A stretch of DNA of 64,000 bases from Egibacteraceae bacterium (GTDB lineage: Bacteria; Actinomycetota; Nitriliruptoria; Euzebyales; Egibacteraceae), in NCBI GenBank assembly GCA_030447925.1, contig JAUJNX010000001.1, positions 550,767 through 614,766 on the forward strand. Reading direction: 5' to 3'. Of this stretch, positions 51,278 through 59,342 are shown piece by piece (within the stretch, counting starts at the first letter, position 1; each line of letters starts with the position of its first letter). The notes below the pieces were generated by a model. That model was not told where the DNA came from. It searched no databases and saw nothing but the letters and a program-made list of their open reading frames with translations. The translations under genes and the position numbers were made by a program.

Positions 51278-52594
51278 ATGGATACTGGCGACACCGCCTG
51301 GGTGTTGATCTCGACGGCGCTCGTGCTGTTCATGACGCCGGGCCTGGCGCTGTTCTACGGCGGCATGGTCCGGTCCCGCCACGTGCTGGCGATGCTCATG
51401 CAGAACTTCGCCGCGATGGGGCTGGTCGCCGTCCTGTGGGCGCTGGTCGGCTTCACGCTGGCCTTCGGGTCGTTCGGCGACGGCGGGGTGATCGGGAACC
51501 TGGAGTTCCTGGGCCTGTCCGGGGTCGGGGCGGAACCCGGCCTCGAGCTGACCATCCCCTTCATCCTGTTCTGCGCGTACCAGATGACGTTCGCGGTCAT
51601 CACCCCGGCGCTGATCACGGGCGCCACGGCCGACCGGATGAAGTTCTCCGCCTACCTGCTGTTCATCGGGCTGTGGGTGCTGCTGGTCTACTCGCCGGTC
51701 GCCCACTGGGTGTTCGCCGGGGGCTGGCTCGCCGCCCTGGGGGCGCTGGACTTCGCGGGCGGCGCGGTGGTGCACATCAACGCCGGTGCGGCGGCGCTGG
51801 CCGCGGTCATCGTGCTGGGCAAGCGCCGCGGGTGGCGCCAGGACCCCATGCCCCCGCACTCGCTGCCGCTGACCCTGCTGGGCACCGGCATCCTCTGGTT
51901 CGGCTGGTTCGGCTTCAACGCCGGGTCCGCCCTGGCGGCCAACGGCATCGCCGCGCAGGCCCTGATGAACACGTTCCTGGCGGCGTCGGCCGGCCTGCTG
52001 GGCTGGCTGGTCGTGGAGCGGCTGCGCAGCCGCCACGCGACCACCCTGGGCGCGGCGTCCGGCGCGGTCGCCGGCCTGGTCGCCATCACGCCGTGCGCGG
52101 GCTTCGTCGGCGGGCTGTCCCCGATCGTCATCGGCTTCGTCGCCGGGGCGGTCTGCTTCCTGGCGGTGTCGCTGAAGTACCGCCTGGGCTACGACGACGC
52201 GCTCGACGTGGTCGGCGTGCACCTCGTCGGCGGCCTGGTCGGCGCGCTGCTGCTGGGCCTGTTCGCCGACTCCTCGGTCAACGAGCTGGCCGCCGACGGC
52301 CTGCTCCTGGGCGGCGGCGCCGGGCTGCTGGTGGACCAGATCATCGCCAGCGTGGTGACCCTCGTGTACTCCTTCGTGGTCTCCTTCGCGATCATGAAGC
52401 TGCTCCAGGTCACCATCGGGGTGCGCGTCACCGAGGAGGAGGAGGAGACCGGCCTGGACCTGGCCCTCCACGCCGAGAACGCCTACGTCTACGAGCCCTC
52501 CGCCATCAGCGAGCTGCGGCCCCGCGCCACCGCGGGCGTCCCGGCCGGCGCGCCGGAGGCGGCCCCGACGCCCTCGGTCACCACGACCTCCTGA
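51278..52594 (+). CDS. amt: Ammonium transporter (Amt family)
   Basis: 438 residues, eleven membrane helices. Family signatures: LVLFMTPGLALFYGGMVRSRHVL, the pore aromatic region, twin pore histidines in GGAVVHINAG and VVGVHLVGGLVG, and FGWFGFNAGSALAANG. It is a trimeric channel-like ammonium/methylammonium transporter. The C-terminal tail after SFAIMKLLQVTIGVRVTEEEEETG is the docking part for a PII protein, but no glnK follows, unlike the usual amt-glnK operon. ATG 51278 follows GGGGGGAG; a GTG two codons upstream is also in frame. Confidence 0.94.
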   Translation: MDTGDTAWVLISTALVLFMTPGLALFYGGMVRSRHVLAMLMQNFAAMGLVAVLWALVGFTLAFGSFGDGGVIGNLEFLGLSGVGAEPGLELTIPFILFCAYQMTFAVITPALITGATADRMKFSAYLLFIGLWVLLVYSPVAHWVFAGGWLAALGALDFAGGAVVHINAGAAALAAVIVLGKRRGWRQDPMPPHSLPLTLLGTGILWFGWFGFNAGSALAANGIAAQALMNTFLAASAGLLGWLVVERLRSRHATTLGAASGAVAGLVAITPCAGFVGGLSPIVIGFVAGAVCFLAVSLKYRLGYDDALDVVGVHLVGGLVGALLLGLFADSSVNELAADGLLLGGGAGLLVDQIIASVVTLVYSFVVSFAIMKLLQVTIGVRVTEEEEETGLDLALHAENAYVYEPSAISELRPRATAGVPAGAPEAAPTPSVTTTS

Positions 52595-52734
52595 CCGTCC
52601 CGGGAGCCCCCGGCCGCGCCGCCCGCGGCGCGCCCGGCGTCTAGAATCCCTCGTCCACGGGGTCAGACGACCACGAGCACGATTGGCGGTCGGCCCGGAC
52701 CCGCAGCCCGCCACCGGGAGCGGGAGCTGCGCGG

Positions 52735-54237
52735 ATGCCACTGGTCACGGCCGTCGTCGCCGCGGCGGTCGGCGCGCGCGCGCGCCGGGGGCGCCGGCTC
52801 GTGCCGCTGACCGGCGTGGCCCGCTGGGGGCGCGTGCTGGCGCTCGTGGCGCTGTTCGCGCTGGCGGCCGTCGACGCGCTCACCGACCTGGTGCTCGTGT
52901 CCACCCTCGGCGTCGTCGTGGTGGTCGCCGGGCTGCTCGCCTCCCCGCGCACGGTGGCCGTGCTCGGCGGGGTCGCCCTGGCCCTGGCGGCGGTGCTCGC
53001 CGTGATCCTGGAACCGGCCCAGAGCTCCCCCCTGCGCCTGGCCAACGTCGCGGTGGGCGTGGGCATCGCCCTGGCGTCGGCGACCGCCCGGGCCCAGCGC
53101 ATCCGCGATGTCGAGCGCCTCCGGCGCCGCGACGCCGCCCTGCTGCGCAGCATCGGCGACGCCATCCTCGGCGTCGACGCCGCCGGGCGCGTGACCTTCA
53201 CCAACCCCGCCGCCGTCCGGCTGCTCGGCCTGGAGCGGGGCGACGGCGACGTGACCGGCCGGCCGGTCGACGACGTGCTCGCGGTCCGGACCGCCGGCGG
53301 TGAGGACCTGCGCGCGGCGGTGCGCGCCGCGGTCGCCGCCGAGCAGCCGCTGGACCGCACCGGCGCGCTGGTCGTGCGCCCGCAGGGCGGGACGGTGCCC
53401 GTCGACCTGGTCGTCCAGCCGCTGGTCGAGGGCGAGGGCGCGGTGCTCAGCCTGCGCGACGTGTCGGCCCGCGACCGCGCCGCACGCGACCGCGAGCGCC
53501 TCCTGCGCCTGGAGCTGCAGGACGTCGAGCAGCGCCGGGTGCTGCGCGCCCTCGAGCAGGCGCTGCTGCCCGCCACCCCGCAGGTCGCCCGCACCGCGTT
53601 CGACGTCACCTACCTGCCGGCCGACGTCCACGCACCCAGCGGCGGCGACCTCTACGACGTCCACGTCCTGCCCGACGGGCGCGTCCACCTGCTGGTCGTC
53701 GACGTGGTCGGCCACGACGTCGCGTCCACCCGCGACGCGCTGCGCATCCAGCACCTCATCCGCGCCCTCGCCCTGACCGGCACGCCGGTGGGCCGCCTGG
53801 TGGCCGATGCCGACCGGCTGCTGGCCGCCGCCGGCGACCCGCCGATGGCCACGGTGCTGGCCGCCGCGTACGACCCGGAGACGGGCGCCCTGGAGGTCGC
53901 CTCGGGCGGCCACCCCCCCGCCCTCCTGGTCTCCCCGGGCGGCGCCACCCGCTGGCTGGAGGCGGAGGGCCGAGGCATCGGCTTCCCGATGGCGGGCAGC
54001 GCCGACGTCGTCCGCACCGTCCTGGTCCCCGGCGCGCTGCTGGTGCTCTACACCGACGGCCTGGTCGAGGCCGAGCACGACATCGTGGCGGGCCTGGACC
54101 GGCTGGCCGCCCACGCCGCGCGGCTGCGCGGCGACGACCGCCCCGGCTGGACCGACCGGCTGGCGGCGGCCCAGCTGGACGACGCCCAGCGCCGCGACGA
54201 CACCCTGATCCTCGCCGTGCGGCGCCTGCCGGGCTAG
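52735..54237 (+). CDS. Membrane-anchored PAS-SpoIIE (PP2C-type) serine phosphatase
   Basis: 500 residues. Four hydrophobic helices come first (about 20-100), then a PAS domain (LLRSIGDAILGVDAAGRVTFTNPAAVRLLGL), a coiled linker (RERLLRLELQDVEQRRVLRALEQALLP, outline), and a SpoIIE phosphatase domain with metal aspartates in GGDLYDVHVLPDG, VDVVGHDVAS, LYTDGLVEAE and RRDDTLILAV. Such proteins dephosphorylate anti-sigma-factor antagonists (STAS proteins), linking a membrane or small-molecule signal to stress sigma factors. A TAGAAT box at 52642-52647 may be its -10. No partner STAS or kinase gene is adjacent. Confidence 0.92.
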   Translation: MPLVTAVVAAAVGARARRGRRLVPLTGVARWGRVLALVALFALAAVDALTDLVLVSTLGVVVVVAGLLASPRTVAVLGGVALALAAVLAVILEPAQSSPLRLANVAVGVGIALASATARAQRIRDVERLRRRDAALLRSIGDAILGVDAAGRVTFTNPAAVRLLGLERGDGDVTGRPVDDVLAVRTAGGEDLRAAVRAAVAAEQPLDRTGALVVRPQGGTVPVDLVVQPLVEGEGAVLSLRDVSARDRAARDRERLLRLELQDVEQRRVLRALEQALLPATPQVARTAFDVTYLPADVHAPSGGDLYDVHVLPDGRVHLLVVDVVGHDVASTRDALRIQHLIRALALTGTPVGRLVADADRLLAAAGDPPMATVLAAAYDPETGALEVASGGHPPALLVSPGGATRWLEAEGRGIGFPMAGSADVVRTVLVPGALLVLYTDGLVEAEHDIVAGLDRLAAHAARLRGDDRPGWTDRLAAAQLDDAQRRDDTLILAVRRLPG

Positions 54238-54243
54238 GCCGCG

Positions 54244-54825
54244 CTAGGCCGCGCCCTCGGGGAGCAGCAGGCGCTCGACCTGGTCGACGACCACGTCGGC
54301 GCAGTCGCGGCCCAGGCCGTGCTGGAGGCACAGCCCGCGGAACATGGCCATGATCGCCCACGCCGTGGCGCCGGCGTCCAGGCCGGCCCGGAAGCTGCCG
54401 TCGGCGATGCCGGCGTCGAGCAGGTCGACGAGCCAGGAGTACCAGCCGAGGTCGGCGGCCGACAGCAGGCCCGCGATCGCGGGGTCGCGCACCGCCGCCA
54501 CCGCCAGCTCGCCGAACGCGCGGAACACCGTCGCGTCGCCGTCCAGCGCGTGGTTGAGCACGTCGAGGTGGGCGCGCAGCTGCTCGCGCGGGGATCCCTT
54601 CGGGGCGTGCAGCGCGACCCGGCGGCGGATCAGCTCCTCGACGACCGCCGCCAGCAGGTCGGCGCGGGCCGGGAACCAGCCGTCCACCGTCGCCCGCGGG
54701 AGACCGGTCAGCTCCGCCAGCCGGGCGCGCGACACCGCCGCCGCGCCCTCACGCGCCAGCATGTCCAGGGCGATGCGCACCGCCGTCGCCCGGTCCTCCA
54801 GGACCGCCTGGTCCACCGCCGTCAC
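54244..54825 (-). CDS. TetR-family transcriptional regulator
   Basis: 193 residues. The HTH is in the first 50 residues: ALDMLAREGAAAVSRARLAELTGLPRATVDGWFPARADLLAAVVEELI. The ligand domain is all-helical and has a typical C-terminal TetR segment (ATAWAIMAMFRGLCLQHGLG). The start is the GTG at 54823-54825. It ends six bases from the facing phosphatase gene. The upstream TPR-like gene is on the same strand and could share a transcript. No cognate transporter is adjacent. Confidence 0.9.
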   Translation of the reverse strand: MTAVDQAVLEDRATAVRIALDMLAREGAAAVSRARLAELTGLPRATVDGWFPARADLLAAVVEELIRRRVALHAPKGSPREQLRAHLDVLNHALDGDATVFRAFGELAVAAVRDPAIAGLLSAADLGWYSWLVDLLDAGIADGSFRAGLDAGATAWAIMAMFRGLCLQHGLGRDCADVVVDQVERLLLPEGAA

Positions 54826-54862
54826 CGCCCCACCCCCTCGCCCTCGACGTCCCCCCGGAGGT

Positions 54863-56104
54863 CTAGAGCAACGCCAGTCGTTCGTCCAGTTCACGGACGG
54901 CGGGCAGCCCGTCGGGGAGGCGGCGGCGCAGCCCGCGCGCGCGCTCGACCCGGCCCAGCACGCGCCCCGCCCGGGCCTGGTCGACCAGGTCCGTCGCCGC
55001 GACCGCGGCGCCCTCCAGGTCCCCCAGGCCCAGCCGCGCGGTCGCGAGGTCGCCCAGCAGGGTGGCCCGGCCGGCGGCGCGCGGCTCGCGGGCGATCGCC
55101 GGTTCCAGCAGCTCCACGCCCCGGCGGTCGCCGAGCAGGCCGAAGCCGAAGGCCTCCACCAGGTCGGGCCCGGGACCCCCCGGGGTCCAGAAGGCCAGGA
55201 TCCCGCCGGCGCTGAACACCCCGGCCCAGCGCTCGTCGCGGTCGTCGCTCGCGGTGGCGAAGGCCTCCCGCGACGCCTCGACCTGGGCGGCGTGGCCCGC
55301 CGCGTCGCCCAGTGCCGCAAGCTCCTCCGCCAGCCGCCCGTGCAGCCAGGCCCGCGCCACCGCGGGCGCGTCGTCGGGCACCAGGGCGACCGCCTGGGAC
55401 AGCAGCCGCTCCGCGACCCGCGACCCGCCGGGCGTCCCCCGCGTGAGGGTCGTGAACAGCGAGGCCGCCGCCCCGGTCGCCAGGGCCTGGACGACGGTGT
55501 CGCCGGCGTCGCGGGCGGCGTCGCGCCCCAGCACGCAGTAGGCGTGCGCCTCGCCCCGGCGGCCGGTGACGTGCAGCACCCAGCCGGTCAGGCAGGCGGC
55601 CTCCGCCACCACGGTGCCCAGGCGCGCCCGCACCCCCGGCAGCGCCGGCAGGTCCAGGTGCGACGCGGCGCGGTCGACGTGGGCGCGCAGCACGCCGATG
55701 AGGCGGGCGGGGCCCGCGCGGCGGTACTCGCGGGCCAGGCCGCGGCTGACGTCGGCGAAGGCCGCGACCAGCGCGGGGTCGACCGACGCGGCCGGGTCCA
55801 GCACGCGCTCCAGGTCGGCGGCCGGCGCGTCCCCACCGTCGCGCAGGGCGAGCACGCGCAGCAGCATGCGCCGGTGCAGCTCGCCCGGGGCGACGCGGTC
55901 CCCGGCGTGGCGCACGCGCTGCGGCCGGGTCGACAGCAGCACCTCGAGCTCGTCCAGGCGCAGCCCCGCCGCGGCCAGGCGGTGCTCGGCCGACGACCGC
56001 GCCGCGTCCGGCGCGCTGCCCCGCAGGGTGGAGGCCGCGCTGCGCAGCTCCCCCCGGGCCGCGTCCAGGTGGCGGCGAAGCCCGGGTTCCTGATCGTCCG
56101 TCAC
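54863..56104 (-). CDS. TPR-like helical protein of unknown function
   Basis: 413 residues, almost entirely Ala/Leu/Arg/Asp-rich helix. Repeating units such as AARDAGDTVVQALATGAAASL, SQAVALVPDDAPAVARAWLHG and TLLGDLATARLGLGDLEGAAV look like TPR repeats. The layout resembles the sensor part of actinobacterial XRE regulators but there is no HTH at the N-terminus (it begins TDDQEPGLRRHLDAARGELR). It may be a protein-protein adaptor. The GTG at 56102-56104 is the start. It is divergent from the GGDEF-EAL gene with a strong palindrome in between. Confidence 0.7.
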   Translation of the reverse strand: MTDDQEPGLRRHLDAARGELRSAASTLRGSAPDAARSSAEHRLAAAGLRLDELEVLLSTRPQRVRHAGDRVAPGELHRRMLLRVLALRDGGDAPAADLERVLDPAASVDPALVAAFADVSRGLAREYRRAGPARLIGVLRAHVDRAASHLDLPALPGVRARLGTVVAEAACLTGWVLHVTGRRGEAHAYCVLGRDAARDAGDTVVQALATGAAASLFTTLTRGTPGGSRVAERLLSQAVALVPDDAPAVARAWLHGRLAEELAALGDAAGHAAQVEASREAFATASDDRDERWAGVFSAGGILAFWTPGGPGPDLVEAFGFGLLGDRRGVELLEPAIAREPRAAGRATLLGDLATARLGLGDLEGAAVAATDLVDQARAGRVLGRVERARGLRRRLPDGLPAVRELDERLALL

Positions 56105-56124
56105 CCCCGCAGCGTAGCGGGGCC

Positions 56125-56140
56125 TCCCCCGATCGGGGGA
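56125..56140. promoter_or_regulatory. 16-base perfect palindrome between divergent genes
   Basis: TCCCCCGATCGGGGGA is fully symmetric and lies 21 bases upstream of the TPR-like gene start and 48 bases ahead of the ECF-like -35 box of the GGDEF-EAL gene. It is a probable protein-binding site for either promoter. Confidence 0.55.
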
Positions 56141-56187
56141 GCGCCGGGCGACGGCGCCGCGGCGGGAGTTAGCGGTGTACTCCGTTC

Positions 56188-56212
56188 GGAACATCGTCCG
56201 TCACGCACCGTC
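56188..56212 (+). promoter_or_regulatory. ECF-sigma-type promoter for the GGDEF-EAL gene
   Basis: GGAAC at 56188-56192, a 16-base spacer and CGTC at 56209-56212 match the general ECF promoter pattern. Transcription would start near 56219, giving a leader of about 28 bases before the ATG at 56247. Confidence 0.55.
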
Positions 56213-56246
56213 AAGTAGGTGCAGCGAGCGGCCGAACCTATCGGGG

Positions 56247-58721
56247 ATGAGCGGAGGCGCCGGGACCTGGAGCGCGGCGGCCGGCCAGGCACCGTCCCCC
56301 GACCCCAGGGCGGGCGGGCGCGACCGCCGCGATGCGGTGGACCCGCCGGCGACCGCCGCCCGCGGCGCGCGGGTGCTCACCGCCGCCGTCCTCGTCCTCC
56401 TCGCGGTCCTGGTGCGGCCGTTCTCCCTGCCGGGCCTGGGGCTGGCGGCCGCGCTGCTGACCGTCGACACGGCCGCCGCCGCGGGTGCCCGCCGGGGCCC
56501 TGGCCGCGCCGCCGCGGTCGCCGCTGCGCTCGCCCACCTCGTGGCCGACGGGGCGCTGGCGCTTGTCGGCGCCGCCGTCCTGGCACCCGCCGGCGAGGCC
56601 GCCGTCTGGTGGTTCGCGCCCGGGGTGCCCGCCTGGCCCGGGATCGCCGTCCCCCTCCTGGTCCTGCCCGTGGTCGAGGCCGCCGCCCGCCACCGGCTGG
56701 CCGGCGCCCTGCTGGCCTGGGCCGCGCTGGCGGCCGGCGCGGTGGCGCTCGCCGCGGGTGACGGCGGCGCCGGTGCCGCGGCGGGCCGGCTCGCCGGCCC
56801 GCTGGGCGCCGCGCTGGTGGCGGGCGTCCAGGCCGGGCACCTGGCCGGGGTCCTGGTCCGGGCGATCGAGGGGCAGCGCCGCGCTGCGGGCGAGGCGCGG
56901 CTGCGCAGCGGGCTCCTGCAGCGCGTGGCGGAGGCGGGCCACCGCGTCACCCGCCTGGACACCGACGTACTGGACGCCGTGGTCACCGCGGCCACCGGCC
57001 TGGGGTTCCGGTCCGTCGACGTCGTCGAGCAGGACGGCGGCACCTGGCGGGTCCTGCACGCATCCCGCACCGACGCGATCCCCGTCGCGGCCCTGCAGGG
57101 GCTGGAGCCGGCGGCCCAGCGCGCCCTGCGCCGCCGCGGCACCGTCGTGGTCGACTCCGCGACCGCCACCGCCACCGAGCGCGCCGCCCTGGACGTCGCC
57201 GCCCTGGAGGCGGTCGTCCTGGCCGCCCTGGACCGCCACGACGACCGGCCCCTGCTGCTGCGCGCCAGCGTCGGCGCCGGCGGGGTGCTGACGTCGCCGC
57301 AGGTCGAGGGGTTCGACCTGCTCGCCGGGCACGCGGGGACGGCCCTGCGCAACGACGCCCTGGTCCAGGAGCTCAAGGCCGTCCAGCGCCAGCTCCACCG
57401 CCAGGCCTACAGCGACGGCCTCACCGGCCTGGCCAACCGCACCCGCTTCCTGGAGGCCCTCGACCGCGCGGTCGCCCGCCCCCGCGCCCCCGGCGAGCAC
57501 CTCGCCGTGCTGTTCCTGGACCTCGACCGCTTCAAGGCCGTCAACGACACCCTCGGTCACGACGCCGGCAACGAGCTGCTCGTCGCCGTCGCGGAGCGGG
57601 TGCGCGCCTGCGTGCGGCCGCGCGACCTCGTCGCCCGCCTGGGCGGCGACGAGTTCGCCGTCCTGCTGGACCCCATCGCCGGCGCGGCGGAGCCGGAGAT
57701 CGCGGGGGAGCGCATCGTGGCCGCGCTGAGCGCGCCGTTCACCCCCGCCGGGCAGGAGGCGGTGATCAGCACGAGCGTCGGCATCGCCATGGACGACGCC
57801 GGCCGCAGCGACGGCGCCGAGCTGCTGCGCCGCGCCGATCTCGCCATGTACCACGCGAAGCAGCGCGGGCGGGGGCGCTGGCAGCACTGGCTGCCGCAGC
57901 TCGACGAGGCGTCGCGCGACCGGGCGCGGCTGGAGAACGACCTGCGCCACGCCCTGGACCGCGACGAGCTGTCGGTGCGCTACCAGCCGGTCCTGGACCT
58001 GGAGCGCGACGTCGTCGTCGGCTTCGAGGCGCTGCTGCGCTGGCACCACCCGCAGCTCGGCGAGCTGGCGCCCGACCGGTTCGTCCCGCTGGCCGAGGAC
58101 AGCGGCACCATCGTCGACCTGGGCGCGTGGGTCCTGCGCGAGGTCGCCGGCCAGGCGGTGCGCCTGGGCCGGCTGGTCGACGACCCGCCGTTCCTGTCGG
58201 TCAACGTCTCCCCGCGCCAGCTCCAGGACCCGCGCTTCCTGGCCGAGGTCGATGCCGTCCTCGCGCCCGGCGACATCGACCCCGCCCGGCTGCTGCTGGA
58301 GATCACCGAGCGCGCCGTCGTGGTCGAGGACAGCGAGCGCCTGCTCGGCGAGCTGCGCGAGCGCGGCGTCCGCCTGGCCCTTGACGACTTCGGCCAGGGC
58401 CAGACCTCGCTGCGCCACCTGCGCCGCCTGCCCCTCGACGTGCTGAAGATCGACCGGTCGATCGTGACCGGCGGGGTGGCGGACGCGCGCGACCGGGTGG
58501 TCCTGCGCTCCATCGTCGCGCTGGGACGCGACCTGGGCCTGACCGTCGTCGGCGAGGGCGTCGAGGACGCCGAGCACGCCACCCTCCTGCGGGTGCTGGG
58601 CTGCCAGCTGGCCCAGGGCTGGGCCGTCGGCCTGCCCATGGACCGCACCGCGGTCGAGCAGCTGGTCGCCGGGGCCGCGCTGGCCGGCGCGACCGGTCCC
58701 GCTACTGCAGGTCCTGCTTGA
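56247..58721 (+). CDS. Membrane-bound GGDEF-EAL protein for cyclic-di-GMP turnover
   Basis: 824 residues. Six or so membrane helices (about 45-190), a GAF-like region (about 215-375), a GGDEF domain with intact active site LVARLGGDEFAVLLD (about 466-470), and an EAL domain with EALLRWHHP (about 594), NVSPRQLQDP, LLEITERAVV, LALDDFGQGQTSL, LKIDRSIV and VVGEGVED. Both catalytic sites look complete, so it may make and break c-di-GMP under different conditions. I chose the ATG at 56247 downstream of the ECF-like promoter. Its last 20 bases overlap the end of a convergent GNAT gene. Confidence 0.92.
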   Translation: MSGGAGTWSAAAGQAPSPDPRAGGRDRRDAVDPPATAARGARVLTAAVLVLLAVLVRPFSLPGLGLAAALLTVDTAAAAGARRGPGRAAAVAAALAHLVADGALALVGAAVLAPAGEAAVWWFAPGVPAWPGIAVPLLVLPVVEAAARHRLAGALLAWAALAAGAVALAAGDGGAGAAAGRLAGPLGAALVAGVQAGHLAGVLVRAIEGQRRAAGEARLRSGLLQRVAEAGHRVTRLDTDVLDAVVTAATGLGFRSVDVVEQDGGTWRVLHASRTDAIPVAALQGLEPAAQRALRRRGTVVVDSATATATERAALDVAALEAVVLAALDRHDDRPLLLRASVGAGGVLTSPQVEGFDLLAGHAGTALRNDALVQELKAVQRQLHRQAYSDGLTGLANRTRFLEALDRAVARPRAPGEHLAVLFLDLDRFKAVNDTLGHDAGNELLVAVAERVRACVRPRDLVARLGGDEFAVLLDPIAGAAEPEIAGERIVAALSAPFTPAGQEAVISTSVGIAMDDAGRSDGAELLRRADLAMYHAKQRGRGRWQHWLPQLDEASRDRARLENDLRHALDRDELSVRYQPVLDLERDVVVGFEALLRWHHPQLGELAPDRFVPLAEDSGTIVDLGAWVLREVAGQAVRLGRLVDDPPFLSVNVSPRQLQDPRFLAEVDAVLAPGDIDPARLLLEITERAVVVEDSERLLGELRERGVRLALDDFGQGQTSLRHLRRLPLDVLKIDRSIVTGGVADARDRVVLRSIVALGRDLGLTVVGEGVEDAEHATLLRVLGCQLAQGWAVGLPMDRTAVEQLVAGAALAGATGPATAGPA

Positions 58722-59208
58722 GCAGGTCCATCAGCAGCGCGTCCTTCCACTGCCCGTCGCCGTCGCGGGAGTAGTGGCGGGCCGTGCCGATCGGCTTGAA
58801 CCCGACCCTGCGGTAGGCGCGGATCGCCTTGGCGTTGGCGGCGGGCGGGTCGATGGCCAGCCGGTGGTGCCCGCGCTCGTACAGCAGGTGGCGGGCCAGC
58901 GCGCGCACCGAGTCCGACCCCAGGCGCTTGCCGTGCCACGCGGGGTCGAGGAACACGTCGATGCTCGCGTGGCGGTAGTCGTCGGACGGCTCCTCGTGGT
59001 ACTGCGCACTGCCGATGAGGTCCCCGACCACCGTCACGGTGAAGGCCGTCACGTCCGGGGCCTCGAGGAACTCGCGCCGCGTCCGCTCCGCGTCGTACCC
59101 CGGCCACCAGCGGGCGACCTCCGGCTGGGCGAGGATCTCGGTGAGCCGTGGGATGTCCAGGGCGGTCACGGGCCGCAGCGTCACGGTCGTGCCGAACAGC
59201 ACCGTCAT
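58702..59208 (-). CDS. GNAT-family acetyltransferase (AAC(6')-like)
   Basis: 168 residues. Features shared with AAC(6')-type aminoglycoside acetyltransferases and relatives are LRPVTALDIPRLTEIL, VARWWPGYDAE, IGSAQYHEEPSDDYRHASIDVFLDPAW, the acetyl-CoA loop GKRLGSDSVRALARHL and HRLAIDPPAANAKAIRAYRRVGF, then WKDALLMDLL. Resistance activity cannot be assumed; many such proteins act on other amines. I chose ATG 59206-59208 because AAGGA is five bases upstream; an ATG two codons earlier is possible. Confidence 0.87.
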   Translation of the reverse strand: MTVLFGTTVTLRPVTALDIPRLTEILAQPEVARWWPGYDAERTRREFLEAPDVTAFTVTVVGDLIGSAQYHEEPSDDYRHASIDVFLDPAWHGKRLGSDSVRALARHLLYERGHHRLAIDPPAANAKAIRAYRRVGFKPIGTARHYSRDGDGQWKDALLMDLLKQDLQ

Positions 59209-59342
59209 GACCATCCTTCACCTGTACCGCCGCGGCGTCGACGCGCGCCCCGTTCGCGCCGGTCCGCCCCCCCGGCCCGGACACGGACGGGGATCCTACC
59301 CCACCGGACGGGCGGACGCCCAGGGCGGGCGGGCCGGCCGGT

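Noticed and set aside
54230..54253. Direct repeat TAGGCCGCGC at the junction of two convergent genes
   Set aside because: Only two copies of about ten bases, at the stop codons; too short in this GC-rich context to carry meaning.
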